Shown: positions 1-10,065, counted from the stretch's first letter. The stretch is 64,000 nucleotides of DNA from Petaurus breviceps papuanus (GCA_028583685.1 JAMXIF010000222.1:3522302-3586301), one strand, 5' to 3'. Made by a program: numbers and translations. The notes: generated by a model from the letters alone, not told the origin.

Positions 1-490
1 GATTGTGATAAAGTACTATTGTGCTGTGGGAAATGAGTAGGGGGGTGGTTTCAGAAAAATATGGAAAGACCTACATGAACTGATGCAAAATGAAATAAGA
101 AGAAGCACAAGATCCTTGAGAACCTCAACAGCAATGTTGTAACCATGATCAACTGTGAAGGACTTGGCTGCTTTGATTAATGCAACGATCCAAGACAATT
201 CCAAAGGACTCGTTATGAAAAAATACCATCCACTTCCAGACAGAGAACTGAAGAACCATGAGGGCAAACTAAAGAGGAATGTTCTCCCTTTATTTTTCTT
301 GCTTTAAAAGAAGGGATAGCATGGAAATCTCTTTCGCATGATTTCACACATATAATTGATATATTGCTTGCCTTCTCAATAGGTAGCAGAGGAATGGGAG
401 GAAAAAAGAGAATTTAGAACTCAGAATCGAAAAAGAAAATAACACCAAAAAAATATTTTTTTAATTTTAAAGAAAAAAGAAAAACAACAG
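1..490 (+). mobile_element. LINE-1 3' end (end of ORF2 and 3' UTR)
   Basis: The stretch reads like the 3' end of a marsupial L1: the sense-strand motifs 'catgaactgatgcaaaatga', 'gatccaagacaattccaaag' and 'attgcttgccttctcaatag' follow in the expected order and an A-rich tail begins near 440. The left part of the element lies outside the window. ORF2 is decayed, so this is a dead copy. Confidence 0.8.
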
Positions 491-594
491 CATCTTGGGA
501 TTTTAGTGAGCTTCAGACTCAGTGAGTTGACAGCACAATATGGCAGCAAAGGAGGCCATTGTAATTTCATACTTTTTTTTTTCTTTTTTGCCTT

Positions 595-668
595 TCTGTA
601 TGTCTTCAGATCTTGGTGCAGTGATTGACACATAGTAGGTACTTAGCAAATATTCATTGACTTGACTA
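595..668 (+). mobile_element. L2 LINE 3' tail fragment
   Basis: It carries the L2 tail motif around 'gacacatagtaggtacttag' followed by 'aaatattcattgacttgac'. It is short and old. Confidence 0.5.
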
Positions 669-669
669 G

Positions 670-1185
670 GAATGTGAAGCTTCCACTCTACTCTGCCCTA
701 GTCAATCCATATCTGGAGTGCTGTGTTCTGTTCTAGGTGCTTTTACAAACTGGAGAGTACCCAGAAGAAGGTGACCAGGATAGTGAAGGGTCTTGAAAAG
801 ATAACCTCTGTGGAATGTTTGAAGGAGCTAAGGAGAAGAGAAAACTTGATGGGATACTTGAGAGCCATGTTCAAGAAACTAGAGGGCTGTCACCGGGAAG
901 GGGGATCAGATTTTTTGGGTCTGGTTCCAGAAAATATAACTAGGAACAGTGGGTGGAAACCTTGGCAAGGCAAATGTAGACTTGATTTGAACACAATCCC
1001 AACACCATGAGTTCTCTACAAGTGAAATGGGCTGCGCCAGGAGAGAGTGCACTCCCCATTGCTGGAGATCCTCAAGCAAAGAATGAATGGCCACGTGGCA
1101 AGTATGTTGTAAAACTGGGCCTTAAGTAAGTAGTAGTGGGACTGCATGGCTTCAGAGGCCCCTTGGACACCAAGATACCAGGATT
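670..1185 (+). mobile_element. CR1/L3 LINE 3' fragment
   Basis: A weakly kept coding frame (723-1010) reads like the end of a CR1-clade reverse transcriptase ('CFYKLESTQKKVTRIVKGLE', then 'LKELRRRENL'). The DNA continues with the family's 3' order: 'gaactaggagcaatgggtgg'-like, 'aatgggctgc'-like and 'tggagatcctcaagcaaag'. The copy is truncated and decayed. Confidence 0.75.
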
Positions 1186-1394
1186 TTTAGAAAGTGTCAT
1201 CCTTGTTTGGTGCCTCTTCTTCTCCATCACTTGTCAACTCTTCAAATACTGGTTTCCAACCCCACCACTTGATGGAATATGTTCAGTCCAAGGTTACCAA
1301 TGACTTCTTAAGTGTTAAATATGGTAGTGTTTCCCAGTGGTCATTACTCATTGTCCTTTCTGCAACTTTTGACTGATTGTAAACTAATCCAGAA

Positions 1395-1640
1395 CAGCTC
1401 AGTGATGCACTGGCTAGAATGCAGGAATGTGGAATCAGTCAGACCTGAATTCAAATCCCACCTCAAATACTTTCTAACTCTATGACCCTGGACAATGGTG
1501 ACCTCTATCAACCTCACTGACATCATCTGTAAAATGGGGATAAAAATGAAACCTACCTCAAAGGGATTTTGTAAGGATCAAATGAGATATTTGTAAAATA
1601 TTTTGCAAAGTTTACAGGGTTATAGAATTGTTAACCAAGG
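1395..1640 (+). mobile_element. THER1/MIR CORE-SINE
   Basis: It has a tRNA-like head, the core 'gacctgaattcaaatcccac', 'catctgtaaaatggggata' and the tail 'gatcaaatgagatatttg'. It is an almost full-length but diverged copy. Confidence 0.8.
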
Positions 1641-1754
1641 AAGGGAAAATGGTTAAGCACATATTTAAATACTTACTATGTGCCAGGCATTGTGCTAAGC
1701 TCTTTATTTGAGCTATCATCACTATTATTGCCATTATTTCTCCTCTGGGATACT

Positions 1755-1860
1755 CTCTCCTATTTTTCTCATGTCTGACTACTCCTTCTTGGTCTCATTA
1801 ATGATCATTATATCCCCACCATTGAAAACATGGGTGTTCCCAAGACTGCCTCTCCTCTTG
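1755..1860 (+). mobile_element. L2 LINE, first piece before an LTR insertion
   Basis: Sequence ending '...gggtgttcccaagactgcc' matches the L2 reverse-transcriptase end region. The same L2 resumes at 2384, directly after the LTR, and again at 2919 after a MAR1 SINE. Confidence 0.6.
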
Positions 1861-2383
1861 TGTAGCAGCAAGCACCCCAGCATCCCCAGGGTGTCTGCCA
1901 ATACAGGTTCTTGGATCTGCTTTGATAAAGGAAAGCAACTCAAAATGGGTTAACAAGCTTACTTTAATCAGTAAGATATGTATCATTCACCTAGTTCAGG
2001 GGAAAAAGGTCAACATCCTGAACTTAAAAATATACAGACAGAATTATCAAGACAAAAACAGATCAAGTAGTCAGATTTCCAAACTGTCCAACCATTACAT
2101 CCATACCAAACAACATCTGGGTTTCAAAGCTGGGGGGCTCTGGAAAACAGCTTTCCAGAGTTTCATCTGATCAAATCACATAATACTTCTCAAAGTGAGC
2201 CCCAAAACAAAGCTACACATCAGGGCTTATATAGCTTTCTCCTGGCTCAGAGAATGTAACAACCTTATTAACTCACTGGCCAATCAAGAAGTATCTATTG
2301 AAAAACAAGCCTTCCACCTCAGGCTCCAGGTGCACTTTAGCCTAGGGGCAGGGAAGATCTTAAAAATTTACATTCCCATTACA
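1861..2383 (-). mobile_element. Solo LTR of an endogenous retrovirus, family A copy 1
   Basis: On the minus strand the element begins TGTAATGGGAATG and ends GCTGCTACA, so it has the TG...CA ends of an LTR. It carries a TATA motif (read as tatataag on the minus strand) about 150 bases from its start and an ATTAAA near its far end. The flanking five bases are TCTTG and CCTTG, a 5-base target duplication with one change. It splits an L2. No internal retroviral sequence adjoins it. It closely resembles the copies at 21328, 47668 and 57965. It is a fossil solo LTR; the retroviral class is not resolved. Confidence 0.8.
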
Positions 2384-2655
2384 CCTTGGGCTTTCTTCTC
2401 TTGGCTTTCCTCCTCTTACCCTTAGTGATCCCAAAATGTGTTTGACCATTTTTCTATAAACATAGAATTTCTCAAACTCAATATTCAACTTTTGTGAATC
2501 TCTCAAACTCTAGACTAGCACTGTATAACTGCCTGCTGGACATTTTCATTTGGATGACCTTTCACCTTCTCTACTTGACATGTCTAAAATAAAAGTAAGT
2601 GCCCCCTTCTCCAAACTTCCTCATTAATGTTGCATGTACTAATGTATTTTCAGCC
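2384..2655 (+). mobile_element. L2 LINE, second piece
   Basis: It continues the L2 broken by the LTR. 'ctgcctgctggacattttca' is the diverged L2 segment encoding the domain after the reverse transcriptase. A MAR1 SINE then interrupts it. Confidence 0.65.
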
Positions 2656-2918
2656 ACTTATTCTTGTTGTTCAATCATTTTCAGTCATGTCCAACTCTCC
2701 ATAACCCTGTCTGGAGTTTTCTTGGCAAAGATACTGCAGTGGTTTGCCATTTCCTTCTCCAATTCTTTTTACAGATGAGGAAACTGAGGCAAGCACGGTG
2801 AAGTGACTTGCCCAGGGTCACACAGCTAGGAAGTGTCTGAGGCCAGATTTGAACTCATGAAGATGAGCCTTTCTAACTACAGGCCCTACACTCTATTCAC
2901 TGCACCATCGAGCTACCC
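2656..2918 (-). mobile_element. MAR1-type SINE
   Basis: Minus-strand copy: 'tttgccatttccttctccaa', 'gatgaggaaactgaggcaag', 'cccagggtcacacagctagg' and a tRNA-like head near 2900. It is inserted in L2 and forms the left edge of a SINE-L2-SINE block that recurs inverted at 28525-29335. Confidence 0.85.
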
Positions 2919-3335
2919 AGACTTCCAACCTTGGCATTATCGCTAATTTTTCATCTCCTTCATCACCATCCCCATATCAAATCAATTTCTAAGTCCTGCC
3001 AATTTTCCCTATACGATATTTCTCAAATCCAGCCCCTTCTCTCCACTTATCTAGTCATTGCTCTGGTTCAGCTCCCTATCACCTCAGTGCTGCTCTATTT
3101 CAAGAGCTTCCTTATTGCCTCTAGTCTCTACCCACTCCAATACAACCTCTCCAAGTATGCCAATTATGCCCCCAATAATCCTCAGCAGCTCCCTATTGTC
3201 TCCAGGATAAAATACAAAGTCTTAGTCTTAACTGTGAGCCTCCAACCCACCTTCTCAATTGCCCTTGGCATTATATCCTTTCTTATATTCTACTTTTCAG
3301 TCAAGGAAGATTACTAATTGTTCCCAAAAATTAAA
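2919..3335 (+). mobile_element. L2 LINE, third piece
   Basis: L2 continues with 'cctgccaattttccctatac' and 'cctattgtctccaggataaa'. It ends abruptly at 'ttgttcccaaaaattaaaat'. By eye the inverted copy at 28641-29085 has the same two end points and is far more alike than two independent L2 copies should be. Confidence 0.75.
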
Positions 3336-3435
3336 ATCCACAGGCAGATTAAGGTCACACAGCTAGTGTCTAAGGCAGAATTCAAACCGAGGTCTTCCTG
3401 ACTCCAGCACCAAAACCCTACTCACCATGCCTCAA
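3336..3435 (-). mobile_element. MIR/WSINE-like SINE fragment
   Basis: Minus-strand head and core: 'ggtcacacagctagtgtcta', 'gaggtcttcctgactccagc'. It is the right edge of the SINE-L2-SINE block. Confidence 0.6.
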
Positions 3436-3574
3436 ACATACTTTTTGTTTAATGAATATTTGATGAATTCAATTGTATTAGAGTACTAACAGCTAAGTTG
3501 ATGTTTATAGATTGTGCAAAAACTGTATTTCTTAGCACATTCTGCACAATTTTTCTCCACTCTGCCCCCCCTGA

Positions 3575-3655
3575 GATAAAAGAGGTAATATTTGTAAAAA
3601 CCTCTTAGCCCAGTGACTAGCACATAGTAGGTGCCATATAAATGCTAATTGTCTT
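3575..3655 (+). mobile_element. THER1/MIR 3' tail
   Basis: 'gtaatatttgtaaaaacctc' followed by 'agcacatagtaggtgccata' is the tail of a CORE-SINE. Confidence 0.55.
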
Positions 3656-3659
3656 CTCT

Positions 3660-4395
3660 CCCCCAACCTATGGCTTAGAAGAGAAGAGAGTTGAGGAAGG
3701 GCAAAGACACCTGAGGTTCACTATGCATCATTCTTTGTTTCTTGGGTTGACCAGACAGACAAAACCAAACATACACGTTCAATAATTCCCAGTGAGGCAA
3801 CTTACAGAACTGCCCAATGGAAAATAGAGAGTGGCATGGCTTCGGCACAATCTCACCACTGAAAATTTTTCACAGAACTCCAAATGATTGTCATCAGTCA
3901 GCATCAGAGAAATGCATGATTAGGCAAACAGGATACGAGTAAAAGAAAATCAGTGAGTGGTTCTCATGTCCTATTGACATCAATGTCAAGAGACATGGAG
4001 GACAACTTTAGACGTTGGGTTACCGCCCATTCTGTCCCAAAGAGATTTAAAGATGGGCACAGGCAATGGAAATAAAGGCTACAGAGGTAGGGAGGTCTTG
4101 TGGGCTGTGATATTGAAAGGAGTAATCACATTGAAGAAACCACTAGTCCCTCAAAATATGGATGTCTTTCATGGTGATGTCTGCAACTATTGACATGGTG
4201 ATCATTTTCAGCTCTTGAAACTCACCTCTAGGGCTTTGTGACATAATGCTTTGCCAGACATCCTCCTACTTCTCTGACAACCCCTTCTCTGCTACCCACA
4301 CTGCTATCCTTTCTAATTCTCCTTACTTTTAAATGCCAGCATGATCTAAGACTCAACTTTTCGCCCTGTGTTCCCTTTCCATTCTTGTACTTTCA
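3660..4395. other. No recognised feature
   Basis: I see no repeat, long reading frame or RNA structure here. The base composition is unremarkable. Confidence 0.5.
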
Positions 4396-4610
4396 AGTGC
4401 ATTTCAACCGTAATATCAGAATCTAGGAGCTGGAACAGACCTCAGAGGCTGTCTAGACCAAGCCACACACTAAGGAATCCCCATGGTAGCATACCCAACA
4501 AGCCTTTGTTCAGCTTCTGCTTGAAGATTTCCACCTGTAGAAGCAACCCATTCCACCCTGGATCAACTCTCGTTGTGAAAAGCTTCCTACTTTTCCTGAT
4601 CTCACAGTCC
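4396..4610 (-). mobile_element. CR1/L3 LINE 3' fragment
   Basis: The minus-strand order matches the CR1/L3 3' region: 'gaatctaggagctggaacag' at one end, then 'cagcttctgcttgaagattt' and 'agcaacccattccaccctgg'. The MITE at 4611 interrupts or abuts it. Confidence 0.55.
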
Positions 4611-4996
4611 TACCTTGTTTTCCCGATAATAAGACACTGTCTTATTAGTTTTTTTTTGGAAAGAAAAACACCAGAGGGCTTATTTTCAGGGGAGGGCTTA
4701 TGTTGTTCTGCCTCAGCTCTCCTCTGTGGCACTGCTCTCAATGGTGCCAGCAAGCAAATCACTGGGGAAGAACAGGATGCGCTCACTGCTGCAGCTCTGA
4801 TTGGATGCAGCTCGGAGCGTGGCGTGCGTTTCACGGGGGGGGGGGGGACGGTGCATACAGAGGGTACAGTAATGTAGCGTGTAGCGCAGGGGATGACCTT
4901 CACTACAGTAGCAATCTCAATAGGGCTTATTTTCGGGGTAGGGCTTATTTTAGAGGAATTTTAGGGATAGGTCTTATTATCGGGGAAACCCGGGTA
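4611..4996. mobile_element. MITE-like non-autonomous DNA transposon
   Basis: About 380 bases are bounded by imperfect inverted repeats: left CCTTGTTTTCCCGATAATAA and right, reversed, CCCGGGTTTCCCCGATAATA, each continuing AAGAC-like. A TA lies at both outer ends and may be the target duplication. Inside, 'gggcttattttc(a/g)gggg' recurs near both ends. The centre is GC-rich with several CpGs and a G13-like run at 4838-4850. No transposase frame is present. The superfamily is unresolved; a TA target would fit Tc1/mariner, but I would not exclude others. Confidence 0.65.
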
Positions 4997-5206
4997 GATT
5001 GGAGTCTTTGTAAAGAGACAAAGCTGCGCCTAATTCCCAGAGCTGTGGGGACAGCTCAGGCTTCTCTCCCCAGATCCCACCTCAAGCCTCCAACTGCTTA
5101 GTCAGCAGCTCTTCTTTGGTAACCCTCAATCACTTCAAATTCATATATCAAATGGAAACTGTTTCTTGGGCTGGGGACCACAAGACCTGAATGAGAATCC
5201 TGTTTT

Positions 5207-5350
5207 AAGGGGCCGCTAGGTGGCGCAGTGAGTAGAGCAGCAGCCCTGGACTCAAGAGGACCCGACTTCAAATCCTGCCTCAGACACTTAACGCAAAAAC
5301 TAGCTGTGTGACCTTGGGCAAGTCACTTAACTCCAATGATCCTCCAAAAA
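5207..5350 (+). mobile_element. WSINE1-type SINE
   Basis: Head 'gccgctaggtggcgcagtga', core 'gtgaccttgggcaagtcact' and an A-rich tail at 5345. Flanks 'agaatcctg' (left) and 'agaatcttg' (right) look like a target-site duplication. Confidence 0.8.
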
Positions 5351-5507
5351 AAAAGAATCTTGGCTTTGCCACATCTTGGATGTTTAGGAGATGGGTCACT
5401 CAATCTCAGGTCTCAGTTCTGTCTACATGGATTTTATTGATTCTATTTCTCTACCTTGATCATGCTGCCATGGATTCAGCATTTTAAAGTTTTCTAAGCA
5501 AGAGTGG

Positions 5508-5815
5508 TGTAGACCAGCCACATAATTTAAAATGGAAGGACCTCAGTTTCTCTCTGAGCTCTGCCCCATACTCATTGTACCATCTTGAACAAGTTATTTA
5601 AATGCTTTGGTTCTTAGTTTACTCATAAATAAAATAAGTGGTTTGCACTAAATACTCTAAATCTATGATCCTATATTCTTATTTAAACCTCACAATTCTT
5701 ATTATTTGTACCATTTTGCAGACAGTGAAGCCAAAGTTCAAAGAAATTAAATCTCAGAGGTGAGATTTTGAACCCACATCACCCTAACTCCATAGTCACA
5801 AAATAAAACCTTACT
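5508..5815. mobile_element. Two degenerate MIR-like SINE fragments
   Basis: A plus-strand fragment (about 5508-5680) and a minus-strand fragment (about 5690-5815, 'ccattttgcagacagtgaag') keep only scattered MIR motifs. Confidence 0.4.
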
Positions 5816-5894
5816 GCCCTATTTTGAAGGTAGAAGCAACAGATTATTTAAGTCCATATACAGGCTATTTTATACCTTATTTCTCTGATCAAGG

Positions 5895-6045
5895 CAGGGT
5901 TATGTAGCAGAAAAGATGCTGGATTTAGCTCTCAAAAGACCTAGGCTTGAATCTTGTCCTGATACTGATTTACTCTTTGGGAAATAGGTAGTTGGCTTCT
6001 GTGACCTTCAGTTTTCTTGTCAGTAAAATAAAGGTTGTCATCCTG
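5895..6045 (+). mobile_element. MIR SINE fragment
   Basis: 'aagatgctggatttagctct' and 'cagttttcttgtcagtaaaa' fit a worn MIR. Confidence 0.5.
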
Positions 6046-6159
6046 GTACGAGAGACAATAGTGCTGAACATTAGAATAAAGGGGAGATGCTGTTGTCCAA
6101 TCAGACCAAAAGCATATTTGTAAGTTGAGTGTAATGTATACCATTGGGATCATTCATCA

Positions 6160-6325
6160 GTCACGGCTGGAAGAGAGTTCAAAAGTCATCCAGTACAGTC
6201 CGTTCCTTCTACTGATGAGAAAATTGAGGCTCAGATAAGTGACTTGGCCAAGATCACATGGTGACATCCAATTCAGATGCAAGATTTGAATCCAGGTTCT
6301 CCCTGATAGTGTCTTGGGGTATTTA
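6160..6325 (-). mobile_element. MIR-family SINE fragment
   Basis: 'gatgagaaaattgaggctca' and 'gatttgaatccaggttctcc' give the minus-strand MIR core. Confidence 0.6.
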
Positions 6326-6589
6326 TCTCCTCGGTTTCCTTTTCTGAAATAAAAGGGTTGAAGTAAGTGCCCTCTAAGGTTCTCTCCTATGACATCTTGA
6401 ATCTGGAGGCAATTCTCTTTCCACTGTGCCATACTCTTAAAAAAAAAAAAAAAGAAAAAAAGACTTTTGTATTCACAGCTACTGAGCTCAGACCCAAGGA
6501 CCCAGTAAACACTTAGTAAACATTTGTTTAATGAATCACAGGTTTCAATTTTGATGAAAACTGCCACTTACTGAGCTCTTGAAAGTTTG

Positions 6590-6800
6590 AAAAGCACTTT
6601 CTGTATATCATCTCATTTGAGGATCACAATAATTTTGTGTGATATGTCATAAAGGCATCATTGCCCCATTTTATAAATGGGGAAACCAAGTCTTAGAGTT
6701 AAGTGAATTGCCTGGAGTTGCACAGCTAGTAAGTTCCAGAGATAAGAGTCAAACACAGGTCTTCCTGATGCTCCATCTAGGACTATGTCCACAAGCCATA
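6590..6800 (-). mobile_element. THER1/MIR CORE-SINE
   Basis: Minus-strand copy with 'tatcatctcatttgaggatc', 'cattttataaatggggaaac', 'gcacagctagtaagttccag' and 'cacaggtcttcctgatgctc'. Confidence 0.75.
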
Positions 6801-7150
6801 TCGCTTCTCAAATACTTTGGGTCTGCCCAACATCTGTTCTCAAAAATATAATTAACATATTCGAACCAAAGGCCCCCAGGATGCTGGTGCAGAGCCTGAG
6901 GTATAATAAAATGGCTGCTGGTGATATGATTTAATACTTACACTCTGCCATGGTGTCAGCTGTCTTGAGCATTGGTCTATTTCCCATCATTGCTGCCATG
7001 TTGTCATGGTAGGTGTATAAACATCATTCTGCCGTCTTGGAATTCTTAGAGTCCATTATGCATTGCTTCACTTCTCACTCATTTCTTTCACAGCCTTGCC
7101 AGACAGATAACACTCCCCTCCATCTCTGAGCTCCCATTCAACTCTAGAGA
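6801..7150. other. No recognised feature
   Basis: I see nothing beyond unstructured sequence. Confidence 0.4.
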
Positions 7151-7154
7151 GGGA

Positions 7155-7300
7155 TTATAGAGGCTATTTATTCCAATTCTCTCCTTTTATATGTAAAGAC
7201 ACAGAGAACCAGTGAAGTTACATGATTGCTCAAGGTCATACAGGTCATAAATGTCAGAGGAAGGATATGAACCCAGATCCTCTGAGTCCAAGGAGCATAA
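7155..7300 (-). mobile_element. MIR SINE fragment
   Basis: 'tatgtaaagacacagagaac', 'ctcaaggtcatacaggtcat' and 'gaacccagatcctctgagtc' give a minus-strand MIR core. Confidence 0.55.
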
Positions 7301-7524
7301 GGAGTAAATGCAAGCATTCAAGCTCAGTGGAGGCAATCACAGTGGGAAAAGGAGGCTGGGTTAGGCTGTCTTCATGAGAGAGATAGCCAGAGATGAGTTA
7401 CAGGCATGGGAGCTGAAAAGTGAGCTAAGGTAGTCTCCTTGAGCATAGCTCAAGCTCTGGGCTCTGGAAACAATATTTCACATTTATGTAGCATTATAAA
7501 GTTTTTCAACTGCTTGACATGCAC

Positions 7525-7735
7525 AGCTGGCAGGCTTGGCTTCCTCACTCCTCCCTCTTAGTATCCCTGGCTTTCTTAAGACCCAGCTCCAAAGGGTATC
7601 TTCTGCAGAACTACTCTCTTTCAGTATGAATTATGGGGGTCAGTGGACCCCCCAAGGTCCTATTCCCTCTGAGATGCTAGCCCATCCCTCTTCTCCAGTT
7701 TCTTTATTCAACCTATGAGAAAAATCAACATTTAG
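7525..7735 (+). mobile_element. L2 LINE 3' fragment
   Basis: 'tcactcctccctcttagtat' and 'ctttcttaagacccagctcc' match the L2 3' coding end. It contains the first copy of a 62-base direct repeat (7615-7677). Confidence 0.55.
7615..7677 (+). repeat. 62-base direct repeat, copy 1
   Basis: Nearly identical to 8092-8153, about 480 bases downstream. It holds the imperfect palindrome 'gggggtcagtggaccccc'. The left flank of copy 1 is L2-like; that of copy 2 is not. Confidence 0.85.
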
Positions 7736-7741
7736 AGCATG

Positions 7742-7920
7742 GCTTCTTAATCTGGGATCCATGGATCCTCACAGAATCTGGGTATGGATTTCAGGCTCTC
7801 CATGAAGTTGGATGGAAAAAGAAAAGATACTTGATAATTGCATTTCAATATAATTGGTTTCCTTCTGTAACCCTATAGATGTTACTTTGTTTAAACACAT
7901 TATTCTTAGACAGGCTTACT
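7742..7920. mobile_element. Probable ancient non-autonomous DNA transposon
   Basis: 'ggcttcttaatctgggatcc', 'gcatttcaatataattggtt' and 'cacattattcttagacaggc' recall a mammal-wide element with ends like 'ttcttaacctggggtcc'. One end is worn. The family name needs a library search. Confidence 0.4.
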
Positions 7921-7984
7921 CAATAATATTACTGTTCTCTCAAAGCAGGACAGGATACACAGAGAAATGCTGGTCTAGAGAGAT

Positions 7985-8085
7985 CTAATGATGCCCCACA
8001 TTGCATAGGTAACATCAGATACAAGATTTGAACCCGGATCTGGAAACTATAAATCCAGCAGTCTTTCCAGCATACCACAATGGAG
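7985..8085 (-). mobile_element. MIR SINE fragment
   Basis: 'catcagatacaagatttgaa' and 'cagcagtctttccagcatac' suggest a minus-strand MIR end. Confidence 0.4.
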
Positions 8086-8091
8086 GGGATT

Positions 8092-8153
8092 TCTCTTTCA
8101 GTATGAATTATTGGGGTCAGTGGACCCCCAAAGTCCTATTCCCTCTGAGATGC
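8092..8153 (+). repeat. 62-base direct repeat, copy 2
   Basis: A second copy of 7615-7677 with only a few changes. See that entry. Confidence 0.85.
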
Positions 8154-8155
8154 AA

Positions 8156-8990
8156 TGATTCACAATGAAGTCATTCTTAAGCACATTAAAAATGTTTGAT
8201 CAGTCAGTGATGAATGAATGGAAGATAGCTTAGTGGTAAAAACAGAAACTGAGATCTCTGAAGATCCCAGGGCTAAACAACATTTCGTTGCTTATTGCAT
8301 CTAACAACATACCCGGGGGCTCAGAGGCCAGGGTGGAGAAGGCTTAAAAAAGTCTGGGTCTGCAATTTCCACCTGACCTCTCCCTAAGAACACAGTTTCC
8401 TTCCTAAGCTTTTTTAAACATGGAAGGGTCTGGGCAGCCATCTGCTAACACGGGTCATGGAGTGTGTGAAGAAAAGACCTTGAGAAAATGAATTTTCTTT
8501 CATAGTGCCCAACTTATAATTGCCCTCGTTCAAGCAGCTTCATAAATATATTACTGCTTTCAGCCCCAGCTCTGGCAAAGGGTCAATGTTTCTTGCCTGG
8601 CTCGGCACATTTCATGTTCTATCACGAATACACTCATTTTTCTTTCATAAGCTACTAATTGACTTTGGGGAATAATGTTCATTGGTTAATTGCTTCTGGG
8701 GAGTCTCTGCAGTCCACAAAGGGTTGGACCTTAAAAAAAAAAAGAGCAAATTCCTATCTGGGAAATGCTGCCTTGGCATTCCGAAGCTGATGTCAGTAAT
8801 TGGCGCCATGGAAACACACCAGGCCAATCAAGAATAACTTCCCTGCATAGATGTAGAGCTTTTAGTTTCAGATTGCTTCCCACATGACAGGTCCGTGAGG
8901 TCAGGAAATTGCATCATCATCCTGTATGGTTTCAACAGCTTGGGGGGCTCCCAGAGTGGGAATTCCCTCCTCCACCCCCAGAATCCAGGT
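8156..8990. other. Repeat-free stretch, possible conserved non-coding element
   Basis: About 8380-8880 shows no known repeat and no credible reading frame. It has motifs common in regulatory DNA: 'ttggcattccgaagc' (NFI-like), 'ttggcgccatggaaac' followed at 8820 by 'aggccaat', and TAATTG/TTAATTG near 8655 and 8690. Function is a guess; only cross-species alignment can tell. Confidence 0.3.
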
Positions 8991-9019
8991 GGTCTGTGAT
9001 TCCCTAAGTAGGTCTTGAG

Positions 9020-9230
9020 GAGGTGGCTGAGAGATTATGTGCCCAGGATCACACAACCAATGTCACAGCATCTCCAGATGCCCAGCCTCCTCTGTAACTG
9101 CTCTTTACAGAGTAGGAAACTGAGGCTGGAAAGTGTCTGACTGCCTAGGAAGTATTAAAGCCTGAGACAGAACCTGGGTTCCCTGATCCCATGCTCGTGC
9201 CTCTTCTGATTCCATTGTACAGCCTCTCAC
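9020..9230 (-). mobile_element. MIR/THER1 SINE
   Basis: 'tttacagagtaggaaactga' and 'agacagaacctgggttccct' are minus-strand MIR motifs. Confidence 0.5.
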
Positions 9231-9234
9231 TGAG

Positions 9235-9595
9235 GTATGTGTCCAGGCTTGAAATATTCTTTGTCCTCACCTCTACCTCTTAAAATTCTTATTTTCCTCA
9301 AAGTTCAGCTCATGTCTTTCATGATCCTCTGGCTGCTGGTGCCTTCTCCCCAAAATTACCTTTTATTGGTGTGGAATATTTTTCCTACCTACTCATATAT
9401 ACATACATGTACATATATATATACACACATGTGTGTATGTGTGTGGATAATGTTGTTTTCTTGATAGAATATAAGCACCTCAAGGCAGGGCCTGTTTTCT
9501 TTTGTCTTAGTATGCCTAGCACTTTGTACAGGGCTTGGCAGAAAATAAGTTTTTAATGAATACTTGTTGATGGATGGATAAATGAATGGGAAAAA
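9235..9595 (+). mobile_element. L2 LINE 3' end with internal microsatellite
   Basis: 'ctctacctcttaaaattctt', 'cctcaaagttcagctcatgt' and 'cacctcaaggcagggcctgt' are L2 3' motifs. It ends 'gaatacttgttgatggatgg', the expected L2 tail. A (TA/CA)n tract (9400-9446) has expanded inside. Confidence 0.75.
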
Positions 9596-9597
9596 CA

Positions 9598-9730
9598 TAC
9601 ATTAAGCACTTATTGCATGCTGATGATGAGGGAGTTCAAATACAAAAAAGCAAAGCCTTTCCTGCCCCAGTTCTCATTCCAATGGGAAGACAACACACAC
9701 AGGGAAATGGTAGGTGGAGAGGAGACCTTT
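9598..9730 (-). mobile_element. L2 LINE 3' end
   Basis: Reverse of the L2 tail: 'cattaagcacttattgcatg' and 'ccaatgggaagacaacacac'. It lies head-on to the L2 just upstream. Confidence 0.55.
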
Positions 9731-10065
9731 TATCCGGAAAGTCACAGAGATGGTAAGAGGGCTTCAGGGGAAAGATCAATACATTCCTTTCAGGAACAAT
9801 GTTCATGGTCTCACTGGGCACAGTGAGATGGTAGAAAGAATGATGGCTCAGCCCCTTGGACTTCTCTTGTCAAAGTCTAACTCTACCCATTTCTTTTGGA
9901 TACCTCAACCTAAGTTCCCCACTCCCCAGGTCGCAGTATGGCTCAGCCCCTCATCCGGTTGCCTAGTGTCCTGCATTTGCTTCTGGCAGGAGTCACAAGG
10001 GTGGGAAGAGAAAGGAGACGGATGGTGATGGTCATGATGTCCGCTGACTGTCTACAGTGTCTGAA
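9731..10065. other. No recognised feature
   Basis: I see no repeat or credible gene. Confidence 0.4.

Noticed and set aside
2931-3317. 128-codon frame
   Set aside because: It is an L2 coding remnant, also found inverted at 28666-28854.
4368-4877. 169-codon frame
   Set aside because: It crosses a CR1/L3 fragment into a MITE with inverted ends; the open frame is chance.
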